A stretch of 64,000 nucleotides of DNA, taken from positions 1,546,501 through 1,610,500 of the forward strand of contig CM062215.1 of NCBI GenBank assembly GCA_031216445.1, read 5' to 3'. The stretch is from Lateolabrax maculatus. Lineage: Eukaryota; Chordata; Actinopteri; Acropomatiformes; Lateolabracidae. Below are positions 33,331-44,681 of this stretch, one piece after another (the stretch's first letter is position 1; each line of letters begins with the position of its first letter). The position numbers and the translations under genes are program-made. A model generated the notes under the pieces. That model made no database searches. It saw only the letters and a list, made by a program, of their open reading frames with translations, and was not told where the DNA came from.

Positions 33331-35330
33331 TAAAAAAAAAAAAAAAAAGAAAGAAGAAGAATTACAGCCATTTGAAGTATAAAGAAAGTGTTTTTGTTTA
33401 TAATATATGAGCTGAGTTACAATAGGACTCATTGAAGCAAACACCTCCACCAGCCAACACTTCTGGGTGGAGCAGCAGCAGTGTCAGCTAAGGAAGGTGT
33501 AGCTCCACCTCCTACGCTCAAGGCCACAGGGTAAATTAAAGTCCGCCAAACTTGCAAAAGTAATTATATTATTATAACCTACAACACTGCTGTTGATGAT
33601 GACATAAATGGAGATATTCAAGTGGACAGCGGAAATATTTTTATATTTTGTGTGATTTCTTTTTTCTCATGATTTCAGATAAGATATTGGAGAAGATGTA
33701 TTTTTTATGCCTTAAACGTCATCAGCCTCCTTATTATTTCAATATCATGTTTTTCAATTTAAAAAGCCACATCTTAATAGCATTGCATTTCGGAGCCCCC
33801 CAAGTGTCCTGGTGAAAAAATAATTTTTTTTGTGTTCTGTCGCAACAGTTTTGCGTTATGTAACATTGTCATTTCATCTAAGGTGCCCTGGCGTGAAATT
33901 AATTTTGTTGTCTAATGGCGTTTTCTTTTATGTTCTTTTATGAACATAATGCATTGTACTATTTTCTCATGTTTGATCTACTGTGGTCAAGTGAGCCGTC
34001 GTTTGTGAAAACATTTAACATACCACGTATAAATTACATTATATGAAATCCAGTTATACAAGCTCCAAAAACACTATATCTTTTGTTTCCCATAATGCAG
34101 CTTGATAATGTCTTCCCCTGACATCATCACGGTTATTTTTTCAAATTTTAGAAAGCACCCTTCAGAGCCACAGAAGACTTTACAACTGTTTTCACTGAAA
34201 GTTTATGTGTAAAATTGATGGCGTGCCCCTTTACTAACCACAAACTGAGAGATTAATGTAGTTTTAATAGCAAATTCTTATGTTCCTGACTTTTTTAAAG
34301 CAGTAAGAAAAGACGATTTTTGTTTCAGGTGGTCTAAAAAAATAATATAAAATGAATGTGTTTTAATTCTCCATTAATAATGCCCTAAACTGACTGTAAG
34401 AGACTCATTAATGGAATTAAATAAATACAGATTAATTATGTTTGAGAATGGGGAGGCCCACATTTAGTTGCTATGTAAAACTATACATGTACATATTCAC
34501 TTAATTATAAAGTAAAACTAACACAAATGGTATGCACATGTGTATATGTAATATTTGTATATATTTATATCCTGAATGTATATTACTCAGTGCTTATTGG
34601 GAACTTAAATAAAAATGACCATGGATTAAAAGAAACAAAAATATAAAATTACAAAAAATAAACTTAAAGGCTGTTCTCTACAGTTTGGGAGATGAATTAG
34701 ATTTGGCTTTGTTATGGTGTAAACAGTATACTGTGTGTATATATTATAATAAGTAATATAAGTAATAAGGCAGTATAGACTGAATCCAGCAGATGGCGGT
34801 CTCATTCAAAGTTTAGTCAAAGTTTAATATCAGAGACACTTTGACTTTTTTAATCAAGTCCACTGATGAGGTCAGTACTTGATATTTCTTTCACACGAAT
34901 TGTTTCCATTTCTGTCCAAGATTTTTAAGATTGTGAACAAAATTATTTATATTTTTTATTTGATATTATTATGTACGTTTTTTCTTTGTGTGACTAAAGT
35001 AAAGTTAGTTTTTTCCTCTTCTGCTGCCAAAACAGACATGAAAACTTGTGCAGGGAAACTCTAATCTCTGGTTATGTTTTCATGTCCACAGAAACTCTGC
35101 AACCTGCATGGTAAACATGTCGAATGACAAGGTCGTCCTGTTGAACAGGTGTCTGACATATGTCATTTTCTCGCTGACAGAGAAAATTATCAGTCTCGTG
35201 ACTTCTGATTAAGATACTGTATGCTCCATCTGTGCCTTAATCACAATCACAGTGTTGTAAGAATAGCTTTACTGCACTTGTTCTGTGCACACACTTCTTG
35301 CTTTTTGATAGAGAAAGTTACAGTTTTATT
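33331..35330. other. Intergenic DNA
   Basis: AT-rich, with no gene seen. It holds an A-run at about 33331 and one CTCF-like motif at 34786. The plus-strand repeat-protein gene and the minus-strand smAKAP gene converge on this stretch. Confidence 0.4.
34786..34799 (+). promoter_or_regulatory. CTCF-like motif
   Basis: CCAGCAGATGGCGG is a good CTCF core match, plus orientation, in the interval where two genes converge. Confidence 0.4.
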
Positions 35331-35334
35331 GCAA

Positions 35335-35340
35335 CAATAC
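35335..35340 (-). terminator. Polyadenylation signal of the smAKAP gene
   Basis: AATAAA on the minus strand about 250 nt after the stop codon, giving a short 3' UTR. GT-bearing sequence follows on that strand. Confidence 0.45.
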
Positions 35341-35587
35341 TGTTTAGCGCAGTTTTAATGTCACACTTCTACTCTACACTACAATCTTGGTTGCAACATG
35401 GACTCACATGTGTTGCAGTGTTGTGGAATGAGCACAACAAATTACATGTTGTGGACAGAGGCTTTACATTCCTCCAGCATTAAAGGGTCAGTTCAGATTA
35501 GCAGCTAGAACACATGTTGGTCCAGTTTTGGTCCTGGTTCAATCATAAACTCCCCTTCGAGTAGAAGACTTTGTCATTGACGTCCGC

Positions 35588-35905
35588 TCATATAACATAT
35601 TCACACTTTACGTCAATGAAAGGCAACTCCTTGTAGTGAATCTCCTCCTCCCAGCAGAGCAGCAGAGCCTGAGTGACGATATCCTCCGACATCTTCTGGG
35701 CGAAATCCAGTATTGGTTTGCCAATTGGATGAAAGTCCAACAAACAACCATCAACTGGTGTCTCCACTGAACTGACGGAACATTTTGTCTCCTTCACGTC
35801 CTTTAGAAAAGCCTTCGTTTCACCGTCTTCTTGTTTTTCGATGACAGTTTCCTTCTGTTTGTCCGAACAGGCCCAAGAGCGGCATCTCGACTCATTACTT
35901 CCCAT
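35588..35905 (-). CDS. Small membrane A-kinase anchoring protein (smAKAP, C2orf88-like)
   Basis: 105 residues in a single coding exon (exon starts at 35962 after 'tttttttgcag'). The C-terminal half PILDFAQKMSEDIVTQALLL matches the human smAKAP amphipathic helix (ILEYAHRLSQDILCDAL), which binds PKA regulatory subunit type I. The tail YKELPFID matches human YHDIPYIE. The N-terminus MGSNES fits N-myristoylation at Gly2. Cys8 and Cys13 could be palmitoylated, whereas human smAKAP uses Cys3. The middle (about 14-62) is charged and unconserved. Role: tethers PKA-RI to plasma membrane and cell junctions. Length compares with 95 residues in human. A 9-codon upstream ORF lies just before the start. 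I am confident of the family from the helix and tail. Confidence 0.85.
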   Translation of the reverse strand: MGSNESRCRSWACSDKQKETVIEKQEDGETKAFLKDVKETKCSVSSVETPVDGCLLDFHPIGKPILDFAQKMSEDIVTQALLLCWEEEIHYKELPFIDVKCEYVI

Positions 35906-35930
35906 TTCAATGAGACATGGGAGGAACTTT

Positions 35931-35960
35931 TTAATAGGAGGAACGTTTGATCATTTCCAT
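35931..35960 (-). promoter_or_regulatory. Upstream ORF in the smAKAP leader
   Basis: ATG at 35960 in strong context (gccATGG across the splice site) opens a 9-codon frame MEMIKRSSY that stops 25 nt before the smAKAP start and is out of frame with it. It could dampen translation. Confidence 0.5.
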
Positions 35961-36374
35961 GGCTGCAAAAAAACAAACAAAAACAGTAGAATCAAGAAGA
36001 TCTAGTTGTAAAAGCCTAAACCAAAGTCATCTGTGTTATACCAACAGTCTTTAAGTACAGGTAGTAAAAGCTTTTCGAAAATATAATTTCCTAATGCTTT
36101 AATTGTCCAATAAATAATAAAACATGGAGCATGTAGTCTGTAAACATGCCTCATTTTGTCAACTTTATTTCCGTGTTGGCCTTTAAATTATTTGGATTAA
36201 CAGTCCTCAACAGAGAAATATATGTTTTTATAAGATTGTTACCAAAATAAAGGTCATAAAGCTACAATAGACCCTTTATTTAAAAACTCTAGACACTTTC
36301 TAAAGAATTCAGTGCCGTAACAGGACAGAGACGAAATATGGAATCTGAATATTTAAGAGTTTTAAATCTTTTAC

Positions 36375-36470
36375 CCTCTGCTCTGTGTTGCAGCTCCTCT
36401 CTGGACTCTTAGCAGGTTAATTTAAGGTTTCTACACCTTCAGAACGGCTGATAAACAGGTAGCTGAACCA
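36375..36470 (-). other. Possible noncoding first exon of the smAKAP gene
   Basis: A plausible donor, CAGAGG|GTAAAA, lies 413 bp upstream of the acceptor at 35962, with GC-richer sequence behind it. The right border is approximate and the exon is unproven. Confidence 0.25.
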
Positions 36471-39400
36471 GTTTCCTCCTGATGCAGGTTGGTGGGAGGA
36501 GCAGATCACTCTATACCACCCAAAACACATCAGTTTATTCCTTAAATGTCTTTAATTTCTCCATTTAAGTAAGATAAATTACAAATTGAATGATTTATTC
36601 AACAAGATGTTTGTTGTTAAAGCCTCAACCAAGGTAATCTGTTTTATACCAAAAATCTTAGCAGACTTATTAGTAGGTTAATTAAAACTTAAGTGAAACT
36701 AAATTTAAGGCTTGAGGCTGTTTATGAACCCTGGCTTTATGTTACATTCTAAACAAATAAAATCCAGTAATGGTGAAATCAGGTTCATGGTAGAATAAGA
36801 GATAAGAGGGTCAGCCTGTTTTCAGATTATTTACATCAACTTCCAGCATTCCCTGGGAGTGTGCTGATGGCTATTAGAGAGGTGAGCTGTGTAATTTAAC
36901 ATGTTAATAACATGCTCCACCAAACAGCTGTCATTAAAGTTATAAATCTGACGTCACTCTGCATCAGAATCGTTCTGCTTTTTGTTCTTCCATTCTCCTT
37001 TTTACTTTTTCACCCATGCCCTCTTTAGATCTTTATCTTAAATCTTATTTTTTCAATTTAAACATGTTTTGTTCTTGTATTTTTGTTTTAAAACACTTTG
37101 TGTGTGCTCATTGTTGCTTAGCTTGTTATCTTTGCTTTGTTTTAAAAAAGTTTTACTGGTTTCATACTGACCAAATTTCACTGAATAAAACATTAGGATT
37201 CCTCTAAAAATGTCTTTTAAAAGGACAATTCATCCTGCCTGTCACAATCTGATTTACACACACACATCACCGTATATGCTGTATTGTTTTCTAATTTTGA
37301 TTTATTTTTCTTTACTTTCCACCTCTTGTATCCTCTTCCGCTGCTGTAAGATCTTATCAATAAAGAGTCAATAGAAAGTTATGTTATGGAACATAATGTG
37401 GCACTTTTAATGTTTTCAGTTGTCTTATTGTGTGTTATTGTTTTATTCTGCAAACAGAATTTCCTCTTTTGGGACAATAAAGACCTGCACTTAACAGAAG
37501 TTAGGTGAAGGCAAATGCAAAGTTTTCTGCCAAAAGGACCCAACATCCTTAAAGGGCTCCGAAAAATACATGGACCGACCAATATTATTATCCCTAGAGA
37601 CTTATAAAGACTGAGACCAGGGCATAGAAAGGTCAAGACGAGAGCAGACAGATCAGAGATTAAAAATAAAGAAAGCAGATCTTAAAAAGAGCAACACTTG
37701 CTTTTAGAGAGACTTTAGAGAGACCTCAATGTAGAAAGGCTTAGATCAATGCCAAGAAAAGGCTGATGTCAGAGCTAAGGAAGACCAAGACCTGAACTTA
37801 GAAAGTTCAAATGCAGAAAGACCAGACTAGGACCAGGTTTCTGTCTGTCTGAGAACAAAACTGAATATGACCAGAGAGTAGAAATACCAAGATATAAGTT
37901 TAGAGAGGCCAAGTTTTGAAAAGACCAGAAAAAAAGAGTCTGAGAAGTTCAGAGAATAGATTGGGAACTAGAAAATTACAACGACCAAAACTAGGTCAGC
38001 TTTATTGTCATCAGACAGGGTGGTTTTTAGTTTTAAAGCCTCTGTTGACTCAACACTAGCTGCTCCTTTCCAACATTAAACAGTAAACTGAGCTTATGCA
38101 ACAACAGATTCTGTCTGTGGCGCTTTGGGCACAAGTGAAGAAGGACTGAACATCACCTTGTTTAAAACACTGGATCTGTAACTGACCTTGGTCTTAATAA
38201 ATAAATGTCCCCTTGATTTATTACGCAGTTGAAGTGTCTGTTGGTTTTGCATTCATGTTAATACAGCCGGCGGCATTTAGTGGTCATTTGTGGTATTGCA
38301 CTTCAGTACTGTTGTGGCCATACTATTAATATTCTTCATACGATACAAAATCCAGAGATTGGTAAATTGCAGTAATTATAGCTATAGCTATAACTATAGT
38401 AACTATATATACATTTTCTTCCAAAAGGGTTGTGCTGCCAAAAAAAGTCAGAAAATCAGACAACCTGCTTTAAAAAAAATATTAAAAACCACTCCAAATT
38501 GATTTTAAACGTTAACGTTGCACTTTTGATATTCAGATAAATCAGTATATATGTGCATTCTTTTACTTCAGGGCAGTTTAATCCCAGAGGAGAGAGAGAG
38601 AGAAAAAAAAACGTCTTATTTCAGGAACACAAAGTACATGGTACAATTACACCAAACAAGTAAATAACAGTAGGAAAAGTCAGTGATTACACTTTGACAT
38701 GACAGCAGCTTTGAGCTACACATGAGTTACACAAACCATAATAATAAGATGGGAGACGGTTTAGCTGTAAACACAATCACTGCAGAAAGGTAAATTTGGC
38801 ACGAGGCAGAGAAGGCGAGTAAACAACAACAAAGTACTTTGTATGTACTTTCCATCCTTGGAAATAGTATTTTGGCCATCTTAATTGACTAACCACGTTT
38901 TAACAGTGCTGAGATAATGAAGGAAGTGAATAATGATTTGTAAATTTTTTTGTTTCATTTACTACTTTCTTATATAATTACAAATTCAGAGAGACAAGGA
39001 TTTGCCCCTTAAATTTACATCCTGCCCCTTACATCAAATCCACCTTTTATTTATAGGCTCATGGTCAGGCTAAATGGCCATTTAGAAGAAAATAAAAGGT
39101 AAAATAATTAATAAGAGGTCATCTACTAGACGTTAGATATATTTTATGGGTATTTTTACATTACTAACCCATTAAAGTATCCACAAGTTGCTTAAATATT
39201 ACTAAAGCATCCAATAATCAGTCACAAAGCTAAGGACATTTGAGGAATAACATTTGTGTTTTAGTTTATTAAGTTGTGGTCATATCAACCTGCATCATAT
39301 TTTTATCTTATAAATGGCTTATAACTGATCCATAATGCATTATTAAATGATTTATTACATTAATTAGGCATTAGTTAAAACTTATGAACTCTTAAGGGTG

Positions 39401-40810
39401 TCCAAAAGTCCTTGTTGCCCTCTGTCATATTATCTTAATCGAGACTTCTTCCTGCTACATAAAGATACAACTAAAATATTCACTTCCTGAAAAGCCTGGC
39501 AAACCAAAATTTATGGTTTATACCTGTTATTTAAAGCATTAGTAAATTATTTATTGACCTTTAATTAAATGTTTACTTAAATCATATATGCACCCTGTTT
39601 AAAAAGTTAATTAGAAAGTGGAATCAAATTTTCATGACGTTAAGAAGTCAGAACTTCTTTCAGATAACACACTGTTAGTAAAAATGTAAATATATAGATT
39701 ATACTGTATTTTAGTGGTAGCCAACAAGCCAAAGTTGCAGTTGTAGCAAGTTTCACCAGGTTGCTGAAGTGGGTCATGCAGCATGAAGAATTTATTTTAT
39801 ATTGTGAGTGATAAAGTAGATCATTTTTAATAGTACCTTACAACAAGATACATTGTATAACTGGCACTTAGCTGGGAGCTGCTGGGAATTTCCTACCCTG
39901 ATTAAAGCTTTAGAAACCAGACACCATCACACAAGTTCAGTTAAAAAGAGTTTAATCCCAAAAATACTTTTCTTTTTTCCCCCATTTTGGCATTTAATAC
40001 ATTGTTTGGTCTTGCTGTATCTTGGCTGTAACACTATACTGTATAATTTACATTGTCTGAAGTAGTGGCTGTCATGCAATGTTGAACAAAACTTGAGAAA
40101 AAGAAAAAGGATGCCACGTTCACGTCAGAATTATGCTCGGAAATATAGTATTTAGACTGCAGAAAAATAAAACATTTATGTCTTATGGGAATTCTTGTAG
40201 CATTCCAAGATATTAAATGATGATCAATTTACCTTCAAATGACAATCAACTCTACTTAAAAAATGTGAGGAACATGCTGCAGTTTATCATTTAAAATCCA
40301 TTAAGTTTTATCATTTTGTGGACGTCGAGCTGCAGCAACAAAATGTCATCCCTTTTCTTCTTCTGTTTTGACGTGAACACGACATTAGACAACAGTCCAT
40401 GTGAGACGTTCAACAGTCCTGTCAATTAAGACAAAATGCTTATTTCTGTGACTTTTCATAAGCTATTGCAAGTTGGCAATCGTGTGGGTGGAACGTTGTC
40501 AAGGGTGGGGACCGAATTCGTACTTACAGGTACTAATTTGATTTAAAAAAACGAATAAATAAAATAAATAAAATCCTACCCCACACAGCATGTTTTGGTT
40601 TATCATTCAACTGGAGGAAAAGTCCATGATTAAATATCATTCAATAAAACGAAACGTCATTTGTAGGAGCAGCTGAACAGGTTCCAGCCTGTTGGTTTGT
40701 TTCACTACATCATCATTACAGGAAGTCACTGCCAGCAGGTCGACACCGTGTGGGATGCACTCATAACACACTCCCAACTACTCTGAGGTGCAGCTGATAC
40801 CAAAACTACT
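36471..40810. other. Intergenic DNA between smAKAP and arl4c
   Basis: AT-rich with no supported coding exons. A degenerate purine-rich repeat occupies about 37.6-38.0 kb. The short open frames look random in composition. Confidence 0.4.
37610..37990. repeat. Degenerate purine-rich tandem-like repeat
   Basis: Variants of 'agaaagaccaagac' and 'agagaggcc' recur irregularly every 20-40 bp (for example around 37641, 37736, 37790, 37815 and 37910). Copies are too diverged to define a clean unit by eye. Confidence 0.4.
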
Positions 40811-40811
40811 A

Positions 40812-40817
40812 TTTATT
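40812..40817 (-). terminator. arl4c: Possible arl4c polyadenylation signal
   Basis: The first clear AATAAA on the minus strand downstream of arl4c, about 1.6 kb after the stop. Vertebrate ARL4C has a long 3' UTR, so this is plausible, but an ATTAAA variant near 42.06 kb could be used instead. Confidence 0.25.
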
Positions 40818-42422
40818 TTGGAGAGCCATACGGATGCTGATCTGATTTTGTCTTGTGCATGAAAATCACTCTATGCTGACGACTATGTATTGTGTTGTTG
40901 TAAGTTGTCAGGAAAAACAGGTCATGCGCAGCCACCTCACTAATCTCACGCCTCTATTTGTGGCACCATCAGGAATCTGGTGCACAAATAATACAAACAG
41001 CCATTGCTACATTTATGTGTGTTTCACTATTCCGCTACCTTAAAGAGAAAACTATCAACAAAGGATTTTTTCTGGACACTAGAAAACTGTTATTGCGCTC
41101 GCTCCAAGTATTTGGCAGCAAATCCCAGCAGCTGGAGATTTGTAAGCTCTAATTGGCTGTAGCAAATACTGTTTATGCAGCTGTAAACTAACACATAGTG
41201 TCCACTGGCAACTCATTTAGCAACTACTTGTTACTTTTCTTGGAAGAAAAGTGGTAATTCTGCACCCAGGCTAAAAACAGCTACGTGTGCCTGTAAAGTT
41301 AGACGAATCCTGTTGTAGATCCAAGGTGAACAGTCAAAATCAGACAGACATTTACTGAGTTCTGTGGACACAAAGTCAGCTGTTTACATAACTGCAGTCC
41401 TCCAATATGGCTCCCGAAGGAGGGACAGTATAATCAAAGATGGTTTCTCTGGGAAAGACGCGCCCCTCCGAAAATGTCCCAAAGTTCAAAATGAGGATGG
41501 GTGAATTTTATCATCTTACAATGCAATTTTGCTAATTTCTCTCCAAAATTGCTTGTTTCCACACAATATTCCACACTTAAAAATGTAGCTTATTATTATC
41601 TTTACCTGTGAGCAACAAACACTGAGCCCTTTTTATCCCCCATGAACAATCTTCTTTGTTGAGCCACAACGCTACATAAGTTATTCTGTAAAAATATCCC
41701 TAGAATGCTGAGACTTCAGTGACATTATTAGTTAACTTAAGTTGACTATTTAGACTTAAACTCCAGCACCTAAACAAAGTCTCAGCTTTACATTTTCACC
41801 TGAAAGTGGCCGGTATGGTTGTACATACCAAAACAATGGAGAATGAAAGAGTTTTGTCTTCTCAGGGGAATCATCTTTGGTCTAACACCAGTCTGTGCAT
41901 CAGTGCATCCCTAATCACATTTACAACCATCTCACATCCGTGCACAGCACAACGCACCAGCAACAGGGAGCTCTGCCGGTAGATCCATACTCTTTATAAA
42001 ACATCCCAGCTACTGAAACAGTGCTATTAATATTCCTACATCAGGGATTCACCCACAGGGAGTTTAATCAGCCTGTAAAGATGGTTAAAACAGTTGATCG
42101 AGGCAAGCCATCAATGTTTTTCCCCGCAAATTTGAGATTATGATTGTTTTGTGAATTGATGTCATTCATATTGAGTGAATTAAATGGAGTTTAGGCAGGT
42201 TTACCTTCATTATGTCCCTCTATAACATTCATATACAGTCTTATAGATCCTAATGAGTTCAGAGTGACAATATATATTTTTTTAAATCCCATGTAGCATC
42301 ACTATAAATATAAATATGGAGACTTGCAGTGTTTCTATGGTCATCAATAATATGTATGCTATGTATCACTGTTAAATCCCTCTTGAGTTCCTCCTGTAAT
42401 ATTTCTATAGTAAGGAAAATCC

Positions 42423-43007
42423 TCACGGCCTCTTCTTCTTCTGCTTCAGTGACTTTCTCCTCTTCACTATCATCTCATACAGTTTGTCCATGCCCTCATC
42501 CAGCCCCTCTCCTATGATGGCGCAGGCCGGCTGGACGTGGTACGGGGTGGAGGGGCTCAGCTCAGCCAGGGCCAGCTGCCTCTCTATCTCCCCGACATCC
42601 AGCGCCCGGGGCAGGTCCTGCTTGTTGGCGATGACCAGCAGCGGGGTCCCTTGGTTCTCCGAGAACCGGGTGATCTTGTGCAGCTCGGTCCGGGCCTCCT
42701 CCAGCCTCTCGGCGTCCACAGAGTCCACCACGTACACGATGCCGTCCGTGCAGCGGCTGTAGGGCTTCCACAGGGGCCGCAGCTTCTCCTGGCCCCCGAC
42801 GTCCCAGAAGTGGCAACTGATGCCCCGGGAGGCCCCCGCGCCGCCCAGCCGGATCCTCTCCGTGTTGAAGCCGATGGTGGGCACCGTGTTGACGAACTCG
42901 TTAAATTTCAGCCGGTACAGCACGGTGGTTTTGCCCGCAGAGTCCAAGCCGAGCATGACTATGTGCAAGGACTGGAAGGCACCCAAATTGGAGAAACTAT
43001 TCCCCAT
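42423..43007 (-). CDS. arl4c: ADP-ribosylation factor-like GTPase 4C
   Basis: Small GTPase of the ARL4 group that recruits cytohesins to the plasma membrane and so activates Arf6 and actin remodelling. 194 residues, intronless as in other vertebrates. P-loop GLDSAGKT (20-27), switch I around NTVPTIGFNTE, G3 DVGGQE (69-74), G4 NKQD (128-131) and G5-equivalent CAI (162-164). Gly2 in MGNSFSN is a myristoylation site; the C-terminal KRRKSLKQKKKRP is the polybasic membrane/nuclear targeting tail. SLHIVMLGLDSAGKTTVLY, HVQPACAIIGEGL and YEMI.KRRKSLKQKKKR agree with ARL4C rather than ARL4A or ARL4D. The start has A at -3 and G at +4. The G-domain has an insertion-like GGAGAS loop at 55-60, where ARL4C usually has SNGTAK. 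Confidence 0.93.
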   Translation of the reverse strand: MGNSFSNLGAFQSLHIVMLGLDSAGKTTVLYRLKFNEFVNTVPTIGFNTERIRLGGAGASRGISCHFWDVGGQEKLRPLWKPYSRCTDGIVYVVDSVDAERLEEARTELHKITRFSENQGTPLLVIANKQDLPRALDVGEIERQLALAELSPSTPYHVQPACAIIGEGLDEGMDKLYEMIVKRRKSLKQKKKRP

Positions 43008-43350
43008 TTTACAGCCTTCGGAGGAGGGGATGCACAGTCCCAGCAGCGAGGGATATCACCGTAGGAGACGCTTAAATGTCCTCTGAGGGATCCATAGCGG
43101 GTTATTCACCCGGTGAGAGTCAAATCATAAGGTCGGAAAACGCGCAGCAACGTCTGATCCGCGCCTCTCCTGCTCAAAAAATGTGGAGGGCGCAGCCCCT
43201 CGTTGCGCGGAGGCACTCCGGCAGCCAGACAAGCCGCAGCATCCCTGGACTCACTCCAACAGCATCTGGCGTCCAAAAGCAGTCCAAGTGTCACACATAC
43301 GGCGGTGCTTTCACCGTGCGCACTGCTCTCCGAATGCGCAAATTACGCGT
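42480..43350. promoter_or_regulatory. arl4c: GC/CpG-rich island over arl4c and its promoter
   Basis: Base composition jumps from AT-rich to GC-rich with many CG dinucleotides across the coding exon and about 340 bp upstream, as for a CpG-island promoter. The high GC also creates long open frames on the opposite strand, which are not genes. Confidence 0.6.
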
Positions 43351-43423
43351 GGCCGAATGTCACATCATGTTTCCGCATCTGTCTTGTGTGTCTCCAAGTG
43401 CGTAGCGGCTGCTTCCATGTAGT

Positions 43424-43426
<3 letters not shown>

Positions 43427-43462
<36 letters not shown>
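43427..43462. repeat. (AC)n microsatellite
   Basis: About 36 bp of uninterrupted AC repeat about 420 bp upstream of the arl4c start codon. Confidence 0.9.
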
Positions 43463-43465
<3 letters not shown>

Positions 43466-43717
43466 TGATGGTGTGTGACGCGGGGACCAGCCTCTAAACG
43501 CTGCCATGAAAAGATGCGTCAAGCTCGGGCAGGACAATACAAAGTAAGACATCCGGTAACGCAATGGCGCCTCAAAAGTAAAAGCCTCTTTTATTAAAAA
43601 CAACTCCTTGAGACATACCAGTAAGGTCGAAGACGGTGTTGTTTTGAAAGGTGGTCGTCGGTGTTGTGGCTTTAGTGTTTCCTCTGCGCACTGAACTGTC
43701 TGAGCTGCTGAAACTCT

Positions 43718-43731
43718 GACACCTAGTGGTG
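43718..43731 (-). promoter_or_regulatory. CTCF-like motif
   Basis: The minus strand reads CACCACTAGGTGTC, a fair CTCF core match about 700 bp upstream of arl4c. Confidence 0.3.
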
Positions 43732-43940
43732 AAATATCACAACATACAGGTTTTGCACATTTTGCATATTTGTAGGCGATTCAAAATATGTATTTTTCTT
43801 TAAGTTACCCTTATGTATACAATAAAAATAGAACAACTGACAGCAATGAAAGGATGCTGATGATCTCATTCTCACAAAATACTCAAGTAAAGAAAACAGT
43901 GGCATGGTCCTTTAATATTGTAAATTTTGTCCTGAAACAG

Positions 43941-43954
43941 CCACTAGATGGCAA
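43941..43954 (+). promoter_or_regulatory. CTCF-like motif
   Basis: CCACTAGATGGCAA is a good CTCF core match in plus orientation, divergent to the site 220 bp to the left. Confidence 0.4.
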
Positions 43955-44139
43955 CAAAATATTTCATAACAGGATGAGATTCTCTGCAATCACGGGAGAC
44001 TAATCAGTATCTGCATTATAGTTTCGTTAACAGTGAGCTGAGGTGACTTGGGGAACGCACTAACAGCATCACCTACTGCATGTCTGAGCATCTTCTGTTG
44101 CTTTGAAGTTTCTTTTTGGTGCAGTTTTCCTTGAAGGCA

Positions 44140-44144
44140 CCCCC

Positions 44145-44175
<31 letters not shown>

Positions 44176-44186
44176 ACACACACACA
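44140..44186. repeat. Poly(C) 22 run joined to (AC)n
   Basis: 22 consecutive C followed by about 24 bp of AC repeat. The minus strand is therefore a G22 run that could form a G-quadruplex. The run length may be unreliable because homopolymers are hard to sequence. Confidence 0.85.
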
Positions 44187-44655
44187 GGTGGCTTCACTTT
44201 GTGGCTGATGGGAGTTCAGCTCAGGTGTTGTGTTGGGTGCAGTCAGATCGAGGCTGGATTGACAGCTCTCTGCCTCTCTTGCTATAACAGGACTAATGTT
44301 TAATTGGAAATGGCATTGATAAAACGTGAGTATACTTTATTATGTCACTTTATTTGTACATTAAGTTTGTTGACCTCAGCAAACCTCCAGCACAGCTCCC
44401 TACAAATTAAACCTGTAACAAGGTCTAATTAGCCAGAATAAGTGAAAACACCTGTGGATATGCAGGTCCTTTAAGAAATATTAGTCTTTAGTTGTAAAGA
44501 GACAGGGTAAAGGGAAAATCAGTCTCTAAACACAACCTGAGTCTTCAAGATATCCCTAATTGTTCTCACTGACCTCCTCCTCCATTGATTTCCAAGCTAA
44601 TGAGTGTGTGAGAGATCAATAAAACCAATTATAAGCAAAGCATGGACATGCGCAA

Positions 44656-44681
44656 GCACACACACACACACACACACACAA
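44656..44681. repeat. (CA)n microsatellite
   Basis: Uninterrupted CA tract in intergenic DNA. Confidence 0.85.

Noticed and set aside
42537..43064. 175-codon plus-strand frame opposite arl4c, and other long frames there.
   Set aside because: Shadow of the GC-rich arl4c coding exon; no independent signals.
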